A stretch of 24,789 bases of DNA from Spirochaetaceae bacterium (GTDB lineage Bacteria; Spirochaetota; Spirochaetia; Treponematales; Breznakiellaceae). Each line of letters opens with the position of its first letter. Position 1 is the stretch's first letter. The notes under the pieces were generated by a model, which was not told the origin of the DNA, did no database searches, and saw only the letters and a program-made list of their open reading frames with translations. This document shows, piece after piece, positions 1 to 6,471 of this stretch. The position numbers were made by a program, and so were the translations under genes. The stretch lies in the NCBI GenBank assembly GCA_031290855.1, contig JAISLM010000150.1:1-24789 (forward strand), written 5' to 3'.

Positions 1-573
1 TCGATGAGCCTTGAAAACCGCAAACAGTGTCTTTTTAACCTTAAAAAACTCGGCTATCAGGTTGGTTCGGGTTTCATGGTCGGGACGCCGTTCCAAAGCC
101 CGGAAAACCTGCTCGAAGACCTGCGTTTTTTGCGGGAACTGGAGCCTGAAATGGTTGGAATAGGCCCGTTCATCCCGCAGTCGGACACGCCATTCGGCGG
201 TGAGCCGGGCGGGTCGCTGGAACAGACGCTCCGAATGGTGGCGCTTTCAAGGCTGTTGCTGCCCGCCGCGCTTATACCCGCGACAACGGCTCTCGGCACG
301 ATACACAGACAGGGGAGGGAGAAGGCTCTGCTCGCCGGGGCGAACGTCGTTATGCCCAACCTTTCGCCAAAGCGCGTCCGGAAACTCTACGCTCTGTACG
401 ACAACAAGATTTGCACCGGGGACGAGGCCGCCGAATGTCTTGGCTGCATGACGGGACGTATCAGGCGGGCGGGTTTTGTTCCCAATATGTGCAGGGGGGA
501 CGCGGCGCTCAAACGTCCTCGAAACGTATCCCTTCGCCGGACGGAATGGGTCGCCGCGCCGTCCGGCCCATGA
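1..573 (+). CDS. hydE: [FeFe]-hydrogenase maturase HydE, C-terminal part (5' end outside window)
   Basis: HydE is a radical SAM enzyme that helps build the 2Fe subcluster of the [FeFe]-hydrogenase H-cluster in the cytoplasm. The frame is open from base 1, so the N-terminal half, including the radical-SAM CxxxCxxC, lies outside the window. The visible part has HydE landmarks: GSGFMVG, a block reading MVGIGPFIP, TTALGTI, and GANVVMPNLSP followed by KLYALYDNK. A Cys-x7-Cys-x2-Cys set (ICTGDEAAECLGC) matches the spacing of the optional second-cluster ligands known from Thermotoga HydE. About 190 residues are visible, against roughly 350 for the family. The last 20 or so residues are basic, unlike typical HydE ends, and run 65 bp into the convergent neuB-like gene, so the stop codon may have been displaced. 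The identification is firm; the start is not visible. Confidence 0.9.
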   Translation, partial: SMSLENRKQCLFNLKKLGYQVGSGFMVGTPFQSPENLLEDLRFLRELEPEMVGIGPFIPQSDTPFGGEPGGSLEQTLRMVALSRLLLPAALIPATTALGTIHRQGREKALLAGANVVMPNLSPKRVRKLYALYDNKICTGDEAAECLGCMTGRIRRAGFVPNMCRGDAALKRPRNVSLRRTEWVAAPSGP

Positions 574-1609
574 TTTTTTCCAGCATGAAGGGCGGCATTC
601 CGGGGCGCAGGACCTTTTCCGTCCGCAGTATGGCGCAGTTTTCGGGGCCCAGCGCTTCGCCCGCCGCTATGTAGCGCAGGGCGTGCACGGAACGGTTCGT
701 GCGGGTGTAGTTTTTGGCCTCCGAAGGGGCAGGCCGTTTTACGCCGTCGCCGAGGACAAGCCGCACCTTTTCCTCGGAATATTCCTCGGAAACTTCCGCG
801 ATTATGGCGGCGGCATCCAGTTTTTCGGCGTGGCGTATCGCGGCGCACATTTTCGCAAAGGCTGCCCCGTCAAGCGCCACCGGGTCGTCAAGGCCCGTGC
901 CGCCTTCACCTGAAACGCGGAGATGTTTTTCAACGGCACAGGCGCCGCAGGCGACTGCAAGCAGCGGGACAAGGCATGGATCCAGGCTGTGGTCGCTAAG
1001 CCCCGTACTCACGCCGAAAACGGCGCCCAGGGTTTCTATCAGCTTCAGGTTGTAGTCGGTCTCAGGCGCGGGGTAGGCTGTAACACAGTGAAGGAGACAC
1101 ACCGCGCCTTCGCAAAAGAAAGACAACGCCCGCTCTATGTCCGCCAGCTCCGATACACCGGTGGAAAGCAGTACCGGAAGACTCCACGCGCCCACCGTTT
1201 GCAGCAACTGCGTGTAGTTCAGTTCCGGCGAAGCGATTTTTACCAGTTCCGGCGAAAGCCGGCGGAGACATTCGGCGCTTCGCGGCCCAAACGGGCTTGC
1301 AAGAAATAGGAGGCCCTTCGATTCGGCATCTTCCTTCATGCGGGCATAGAAATCATCCTTTACTTCAAGACTTTTGAACACATCGTACAACGGGACCTCG
1401 CCCCCCGGCAGCGGCACAAGGCCCGTCAAAGGATGTATTATTTCGTCCGCATATACTATCTGCGTTTTGAAACAGTCTGCTCCCGCTTCAGCCGCAGACG
1501 CTATTAGTTTTCGGGCCTTTGCCGCGTCTCCTCCATGCGCCGTACCCGCTTCCGCTATTATAAAAACATTTTTTCTGTTGTAATTTTTTCCGTTTACCGT
1601 AAAATCCAT
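509..1609 (-). CDS. neuB: N-acetylneuraminate/legionaminate synthase family protein (NeuB-type)
   Basis: This 366-residue protein belongs to the NeuB family, which condenses phosphoenolpyruvate with an N-acetylated hexosamine to make a nonulosonic acid (sialic, legionaminic or pseudaminic) in the cytoplasm. Seen directly: the N-terminal FIIAEAGTAHGGD strand-loop, GADCFKTQ, the barrel motifs LLFLASPFG, VKIASPELN and LLSTGVSEL, then GLSDHS and ACAVEKHL, and a C-terminal SAF/antifreeze-like domain from about residue 305 (NRSVHALRYIAAGE to the end). Full family length. No neuA or neuC lies beside it, so the exact sugar product cannot be assigned. Products of this family decorate flagellins or surface glycans in many bacteria; that role is inference here. 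The ATG has no clear Shine-Dalgarno sequence. Its 3' end overlaps hydE convergently by 65 bp. Confidence 0.87.
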   Translation of the reverse strand: MDFTVNGKNYNRKNVFIIAEAGTAHGGDAAKARKLIASAAEAGADCFKTQIVYADEIIHPLTGLVPLPGGEVPLYDVFKSLEVKDDFYARMKEDAESKGLLFLASPFGPRSAECLRRLSPELVKIASPELNYTQLLQTVGAWSLPVLLSTGVSELADIERALSFFCEGAVCLLHCVTAYPAPETDYNLKLIETLGAVFGVSTGLSDHSLDPCLVPLLAVACGACAVEKHLRVSGEGGTGLDDPVALDGAAFAKMCAAIRHAEKLDAAAIIAEVSEEYSEEKVRLVLGDGVKRPAPSEAKNYTRTNRSVHALRYIAAGEALGPENCAILRTEKVLRPGMPPFMLEKIMGRTARRPIPSGEGIRFEDV

Positions 1610-1821
1610 ATAACAAACTACCGGCGGATTTTACCCGCATACTTGGGCGCTGCAGGGCCGCCTGCCTGAAGCACAACTTACACATTCTAGCCCGTCAGCG
1701 GGTTTTACCCAAGTATCCGGCAATGTACTTGCCCAAGCTGAACTTGCCGTTTTTCAGGCAAGCATATAAGGCGTGTTCAGATGTTACGCATTTTCCCCGC
1801 CAACGGCCCGAAGTTTTGAGA

Positions 1822-1852
1822 GCGCTGTTTTCCTCGCTATGGAGCCTGACCC
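1822..1852. repeat. Candidate dispersed repeat, similar to 11924-11950
   Basis: The segment ends in tcgctatggagcctgaccc, which matches ccgctatagtgcctgaccc in the transposase gene at 15 of 19 positions by eye; both also begin with gcgct. Two copies 10 kb apart suggest a decayed REP-like family. The relationship could be coincidence because only two imperfect copies are visible. Confidence 0.35.
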
Positions 1853-2018
1853 AAAACTAATTGACTGTGTTACAGAACGAGCCTCCGTTCCAAGCAACAC
1901 AACGCCTAAGATACCGCGCCGAACCTTCAGTTCGCGCTTGCCGCACTGAGGCTCTTTGCTGATGAGCCTCCGTCGGGCGAAGATCCATTTGTGATTGGGG
2001 CTTTGGGTGAATGGCCGG

Positions 2019-2047
2019 TTTACGCGGGGGCCGCGAGGGTGCATAAT
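2019..2047 (+). promoter_or_regulatory. Candidate sigma70-type promoter for der
   Basis: A -35-like TTTACG (2019-2024) and a -10-like CATAAT (2042-2047) are separated by 17 bp. Transcription would start near 2054, leaving a leader of about 24 nt with a G-rich Shine-Dalgarno before the ATG at 2078. This argues against the upstream TTG at 2057. Confidence 0.4.
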
Positions 2048-2077
2048 TGAAACGGCTTGGTATGGGGGAAAAACGGG

Positions 2078-3451
2078 ATGTATGACGGAATTATGAACGC
2101 GGGCGGGAAGAAGCCGGTGGTCGTGCTGGCCGGGCGGCCAAACGTGGGTAAATCGACCTTGTTTAACAGGCTGCTCCGCAGGCGGAGGGCGATCACCGAT
2201 TCTATGCCGGGGCTCACCCGTGATCCGGTGGCTGCGGAGGCGCTTCTCGCGGGCAAGGCGGCGCTGCTCGTCGATACCGGGGGCTTCAGGCTCGACCGCG
2301 GTACTCCCGGCTCGCCCGGCGATCTGCTCGACGCTCTTGTCGTGGAACGGACGCTGCGGGCGGTGGAAGGGGCCGATCTGGTCGTTCTGATACTGGCTGC
2401 GGGCGAAGTGACGCCGGAGGACGAGGAGTTTATCGCGCTGCTGCGGCCTTTGCGCGACAGGCTTCTCGTCGCGGTCAACAAGACGGAGGGCGGGAGGCTC
2501 GCGGGAGAGACCTGGAACGTCCTCCGCTTCGGTTTCGACAGGGTGTTCCCGATTTCGGCGGAACACGGAGACAATGTTGAGGAACTCGTCCGCGCTATAG
2601 CGGAGAGGCTGGCCGACGCCCCGGCGGAGGGGCGCGCCCCGGCGATAAGGCTAAGCATTCTGGGGAAGCCTAACACCGGAAAATCCACGCTGTCGAACAG
2701 GCTTTGCGCGGAGGCGGCGTCCATCGTCAGCGATATTCCCGGTACGACGCGGGATGTCGTCGAGGGCCGCTTCGTCTGGAAGGGCGTGGATTTCGCCGTG
2801 CTGGATACGGCGGGCATCCGGCGGAAGAGCCGCGTCAGCGAAGATGTCGAGTACTACTCGGTGAACCGCGCGATCAGGACTGTGGGCGAGGCCGACATCA
2901 TCGTCCAACTGATAGACGCGCCGGAGGGTTTCTCCGGCCAGGACAAGAAGATCGCCTCGCTCGTCTGCGACAAGGGGCGCGGCCTGATATTCGCCCTCAA
3001 CAAGTGGGACGCGATGCCGGACGCGAAGAACACGTTTAACGCGGCCCGCGACTCGATACGCTTCTTCTTCGCGCAGATGAATTACGCCCCCGTGCTGCCG
3101 ATCAGCGCGAAGAACGGAGAGGGGGTTGGACCCTTGCTGAATACCGCTGTAAGGATGTTTGAGGAACTTAACCGCTTCACAGAGACGTCCAAGTTCAACG
3201 CCTTTCTGGAACGGGCGCAGGCGGAAAACCCTCCGCCGTCGGGCCCCAGGACGCGCTTCAAGATAAAGTACGGCGTACAGGTTTCGACAAACCCGGTGGT
3301 GTTCCGCCTCTTTGTCTCGCGGCCCTCCGCGTTCACGGCGGCGTACCGCGCTTATGTCTGCAACCGGATCAGGAAAGACCTGTCTTACCGCACGATACCC
3401 GTGACGCTGGAGATACGATCTTCCGGCGGGGAAAAGCGAAGGCCGCGATGA
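2078..3451 (+). CDS. der: Ribosome-assembly GTPase Der (EngA)
   Basis: Der is a tandem-GTPase protein needed for maturation of the 50S ribosomal subunit. Both G domains are visible: P-loops GRPNVGKST (residues 19-27) and GKPNTGKST (196-204), the G3 motifs DTGGF and DTAGI, the G4 motifs NKTE and NKWD, and the switch segments PGLTRD and PGTTRD. A C-terminal KH-like domain follows (from about TETSKFNAFLERA to the end). The product is 457 residues, normal for the family. I chose the ATG at 2078 because GGGGG lies about 9 bases upstream and the candidate promoter leaves too short a leader for the TTG at 2057; an ATG at 2093 is a weaker alternative. The stop overlaps the next gene's start by 4 bp (ATGA), implying translational coupling. 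Confidence 0.95.
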   Translation: MYDGIMNAGGKKPVVVLAGRPNVGKSTLFNRLLRRRRAITDSMPGLTRDPVAAEALLAGKAALLVDTGGFRLDRGTPGSPGDLLDALVVERTLRAVEGADLVVLILAAGEVTPEDEEFIALLRPLRDRLLVAVNKTEGGRLAGETWNVLRFGFDRVFPISAEHGDNVEELVRAIAERLADAPAEGRAPAIRLSILGKPNTGKSTLSNRLCAEAASIVSDIPGTTRDVVEGRFVWKGVDFAVLDTAGIRRKSRVSEDVEYYSVNRAIRTVGEADIIVQLIDAPEGFSGQDKKIASLVCDKGRGLIFALNKWDAMPDAKNTFNAARDSIRFFFAQMNYAPVLPISAKNGEGVGPLLNTAVRMFEELNRFTETSKFNAFLERAQAENPPPSGPRTRFKIKYGVQVSTNPVVFRLFVSRPSAFTAAYRAYVCNRIRKDLSYRTIPVTLEIRSSGGEKRRPR

Positions 3452-3762
3452 TACGCTGTACGACCGGCGATCTTGAAAAACTGCTCGGCGTGAAAGGGCA
3501 CATAATCCGGTACTGGGAGAAACAGATACCGCTGATACAGCCCCGCAGGGACGATAACGGCAATTTCCTGTATTCGGCGCGGGACATCCAACTGTTGATG
3601 CGTGTCAAATATCTTCTGCACGAACGCAAGTTTACGATTGAAGGCGCGACGGAAGAGCTTTACCGCGAACTTTCCGGCGGGCGCGAGGACGATATCGCGC
3701 TGATAGCGGAACTGCGGAACGACCTTATAAACGTTTACCTTTTGAACCACAAGCGGGTATAG
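3448..3762 (+). CDS. MerR-type helix-turn-helix regulator (small)
   Basis: This 104-residue protein has a MerR-type winged-helix DNA-binding domain over about residues 3-70: a TTGDLEKLLGV recognition helix, HIIRYWEKQ, and then the wing and second helix around LYSARDIQLLMRVKYLL and KFTIEGA. After it there is only a short acidic/leucine-rich tail (about residues 72-104), possibly a dimerising helix, with no effector-binding domain and no cysteine metal site. It therefore looks like a small constitutive or protein-responsive regulator. It overlaps der by ATGA, so the two are probably co-translated. Its target is unknown; the receptor and outer-membrane genes downstream are one possibility by position only. 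Confidence 0.85.
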   Translation: MIRCTTGDLEKLLGVKGHIIRYWEKQIPLIQPRRDDNGNFLYSARDIQLLMRVKYLLHERKFTIEGATEELYRELSGGREDDIALIAELRNDLINVYLLNHKRV

Positions 3763-3825
3763 TCCTTTAAATTCCGGGCGGAACGATAGATAAAGCTTCC
3801 GGTTTAAGTTATTATACGTGTACAA

Positions 3826-6420
3826 ATGGCGCAAAACGACGATCCCCCGGTTTACGAGGGCACTATCCCGATAGAAGAGGTGCGCGGTACGCATTTAAGG
3901 ATTCTCGAAAGGGCGGAGGCGGCGCGGAACTCCGCCGCGATAGGAGGTCTCACCGCCGAGGAAGTGCGCAGAACCCACATCAGAATCATAGAGAAGGCTG
4001 AAGCGCTGGCTCACGGCGCCAAAAAAGCCGTCCCGCCTGCCTCCGTTTCCGCCACATACAGTGCCCCCGGCGCTTACACCCCTACCGCAGGCACGGCTTA
4101 TCCGGGAGGGGCCACCCCCGTCGATCAGGACGGCGGCGCCTGGCCGGGGGCGGAGGCTCATGCCGGTCAGGACAGCGGGGTCTGGCCCGGAGGTGAAGTT
4201 CCCGCTGACCGGGGCGGCGTGGCTGGGCCCGGAGCCGAGCCGCCTGTAGATCAGGGCGACGGGGTGGGCGCGCATGAAATAGTTACAGAGCCCGCGGCAA
4301 ACCTGCTTAGGCCGGCGGAAGATTTTGATCTGGTGGAGGAGTTTGATCCCGGCGACTATCTTGAGCCTGCGGACGGGGCATCCGCTACGGAAGAGCAGGC
4401 GCGGGACTGGGGGGGCCGGCCTGCGCCGTCCGTTACGGCAGGCACGGAAAGCCTTCCCGGTACCGGCCCGTATCAAAAGGCCGCCTCCGTCAAGACACTT
4501 CCCGGCGACGCTCCCGGACCGGCGCGGGACGGAGCCGCCGAGCCCTTGCCGCTTTCCGGCCGGAAAGCGGCAAGGGTACGGCTTCCGATAGCTGTGAAGC
4601 TGGTCGGCGTCGTTACGGCGCTTCTTGTGCTGTCGCTGGGTACGCTGACGGCGCTTGTTTCCTTTCTTGTCAGCGCGGATGTTAGGTTGACCGCCGAAGA
4701 CAACAACTTCAGCGTGAACCGGCGTACGGCGGAGGCGGTGGAAACCAGGCTGCTCGGTCTCGGCGCCGCCGTTACGGTGTTTTACTACGACCTTGACGCT
4801 ATCGTTCTTACTGCCGGTTCCGGCGCGGAGGCGGCTGAAAGGACGGCGGCGCGTTATTTCTTTGATCAGAATCCGCAAATTGCCGCGATAACAACGGACG
4901 GCGGCGATTTTTATATAAACGAAACATTTTTTGCAAACCTAGGCGCCGATACGAATATGCCGCGTTTATGGAACGCCGCGGAAGGGAGCGATCTGGCGGA
5001 AACACTGCCCGGCACTATCCTGCTTCGCAACGCAACGCCGTTTTTCGGTATTCCGATGCTCGTTATGCGCCTGCCTCTCGGCGCTTCCTCCACGAATATC
5101 TTTTTTGATTCGGAAACGATGAACGCGATGCTGGGCGAAGGTGACAACGTCTCTTTTTTGCTGAATGAACAGGGCGACGTGATTCTGCACCGCGATATGG
5201 ACACACTGCGCGGCGGGGCCAATTTCTATCAGCTTCCGTTCGTAAAAAACATTTTGGATAATTCCAATACGAACATACAGAGCATGTATACGGACGGGGA
5301 GGGTGTCGAATACTTTGGGGCGGTGCAGCGCCTCTCTACGGGGAATTCCGTGCTGATCACTATTATACGCACGAGTACGGTTTTTGACGGAATCGTAAAA
5401 ACAAACGCCCGAAACATCGCGTTAAGCTTAACCGTACTGCTTGTATCGATCATTTTTATAATTCTGTTTTCAAGAACGATAAGCAGGCCGCTGCGCTCCC
5501 TTACAAGCGCCGTGAAAAAGATAGAGGACGGTAATTACGATCTACAACTCAAAGTAACCAGCAATGACGAGCTGGGGCTTTTGACGCAGAACTTTATCGG
5601 CATGGGAAACAGCCTGGAAAACTTTGAAAAGTTTACGAACAGGGCGATAGTGAAGCTGGCAAAACAGGGCAGGCTTTCCCGCAGCGGCGAGAACAAAAAA
5701 ACAACCGTCTGTTTCGCCTTTATACGCGATTTTCATCAGGTGGCGGACGGGCTTGACGCCGAAGCCGTTGTCGATTTTGTGAACGATTACTTGCGTATGA
5801 TGGTTCCCTGTATAACAAAAAACGGGGGCAGTGTCGATAAATTCCTTACACAGGGAGGCGTTATCATAATGGCGCTTTGGGGAACGCCGGAAACGGCGGG
5901 CAGTCCGAAACAGGACGCGCTCAACTGTATGCGCGCCGTGCTTTCGATGCGGGCCGCGCTGCGCTGCCTGAACAAGAACCGCACGCGGAGGCTTGGCAGC
6001 TATATTCCGCTTGTAAAACTGGGCTGCGGCATAAATACCGGCGAGATTGTCGCGGGACAGATTGGCGGCGAGGAACGGATGGAGTATACGGTTATAGGGG
6101 ACGCGGTAAATATCGCGGCGCGCATCGAGGGGCCTAACGATCTGTTCGATACGGACATATTGATCTCGGAAGAAACATACAGGTATGTCGGCGATTATCT
6201 GCTTGCAAATGAGATGCTGAGTATTGAAGTAAAAGGCAAAGAAAAACCACTGCGTATCTTTGCGGTTGTGAATATGCGTGACCCTGTGATCGCAAAGGCC
6301 ATGCTTGATGATTTGAAGGATTTTAACGACGTTGACATAGAGGTTTGCAAGAAAAGCGTAGGGCCGGAAGGCCCCCGCAACATGGGTGATGTCCGCAGAA
6401 TGTGGCAGGTTAAACCCTGA
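3826..6420 (+). CDS. Membrane receptor with dCache-like sensor, HAMP and degenerate class III adenylate/guanylate cyclase domain
   Basis: The 864-residue protein has an unusual cytoplasmic N-terminus of about 250 residues, transmembrane helix 1 (about 255-283), an extracytoplasmic sensor of about 245 residues resembling a double Cache domain, transmembrane helix 2 (about 530-547), HAMP (about 548-600) and a C-terminal class III cyclase domain (about 625-830). The cyclase fold is clear (TGEIVAGQIGG, YTVIGDAVNIAARIE, with Asn762 and Arg766 kept). However, the two metal-binding aspartates appear to be replaced: the ADI motif reads AFI (Phe632), and the GD after KFL reads TQ (Gln676) with about three extra residues. 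It may be a catalytically dead sensor or use a different chemistry. The ATG has no obvious Shine-Dalgarno; a weak promoter-like pair (TTTACC 3734-3739, TATAGT 3758-3763) lies upstream. The large outer-membrane gene follows after 51 bp. Confidence 0.85.
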   Translation: MAQNDDPPVYEGTIPIEEVRGTHLRILERAEAARNSAAIGGLTAEEVRRTHIRIIEKAEALAHGAKKAVPPASVSATYSAPGAYTPTAGTAYPGGATPVDQDGGAWPGAEAHAGQDSGVWPGGEVPADRGGVAGPGAEPPVDQGDGVGAHEIVTEPAANLLRPAEDFDLVEEFDPGDYLEPADGASATEEQARDWGGRPAPSVTAGTESLPGTGPYQKAASVKTLPGDAPGPARDGAAEPLPLSGRKAARVRLPIAVKLVGVVTALLVLSLGTLTALVSFLVSADVRLTAEDNNFSVNRRTAEAVETRLLGLGAAVTVFYYDLDAIVLTAGSGAEAAERTAARYFFDQNPQIAAITTDGGDFYINETFFANLGADTNMPRLWNAAEGSDLAETLPGTILLRNATPFFGIPMLVMRLPLGASSTNIFFDSETMNAMLGEGDNVSFLLNEQGDVILHRDMDTLRGGANFYQLPFVKNILDNSNTNIQSMYTDGEGVEYFGAVQRLSTGNSVLITIIRTSTVFDGIVKTNARNIALSLTVLLVSIIFIILFSRTISRPLRSLTSAVKKIEDGNYDLQLKVTSNDELGLLTQNFIGMGNSLENFEKFTNRAIVKLAKQGRLSRSGENKKTTVCFAFIRDFHQVADGLDAEAVVDFVNDYLRMMVPCITKNGGSVDKFLTQGGVIIMALWGTPETAGSPKQDALNCMRAVLSMRAALRCLNKNRTRRLGSYIPLVKLGCGINTGEIVAGQIGGEERMEYTVIGDAVNIAARIEGPNDLFDTDILISEETYRYVGDYLLANEMLSIEVKGKEKPLRIFAVVNMRDPVIAKAMLDDLKDFNDVDIEVCKKSVGPEGPRNMGDVRRMWQVKP
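3865..4005 (+). repeat. Two-copy 28-residue protein repeat (EEVRxTHxRIxExAEA)
   Basis: Residues 14-32 and 42-60 of the cyclase-like receptor repeat the motif EEVRxTHxRIxExAEA with a period of exactly 28 residues. Both copies are amphipathic and probably helical. The nucleotide sequences have diverged, which points to selection on the protein rather than a recent duplication. Confidence 0.75.
4114..4239 (+). repeat. 14-residue low-complexity repeat, three copies
   Basis: Residues 97-138 of the receptor form three successive 14-residue units of the pattern xPxDxxGGxxPGxE, with a partial fourth. The segment is rich in Pro, Gly, Ala and acidic residues and is expected to be a disordered linker on the cytoplasmic side. 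Confidence 0.6.
4543..4576. repeat. Perfect 34-bp palindrome inside the cyclase-receptor gene
   Basis: The arms cccttgccgctttccgg (4543-4559) and ccggaaagcggcaaggg (4560-4576) are exact reverse complements with no spacer. The element encodes residues about 240-251, just before transmembrane helix 1. Its two strands read the same, so it could form a cruciform in DNA or a strong hairpin in mRNA. Confidence 0.9.
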
Positions 6421-6471
6421 CAGCTTTGAAATGGGAGGGGGGGTTAAGTTATTGGGGCGGACAAAAAGCAG

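Larger units (their letters stand above)
1610..2077. other. Gene-free stretch between neuB and der
   Basis: I see no convincing gene in these 468 bases. The stretch holds a 9-nt inverted repeat (atacttggg at 1639-1647 and cccaagtat at 1708-1716), a small hairpin (cttgcc at 1743-1748 and ggcaag at 1757-1762) without a T tract, a segment at 1822-1852 that resembles the repeat in the transposase gene near 11924-11950, and the probable der promoter. A leftward frame ending at 1784 is open here, but most of it is antisense to der and its product is not recognisable. Confidence 0.6.

Noticed and set aside
1784..2566. Long leftward open frame antisense to der
   Set aside because: It is mostly the complement of a firmly identified gene, and its product (Arg/Pro-rich) looks like a high-GC shadow frame.
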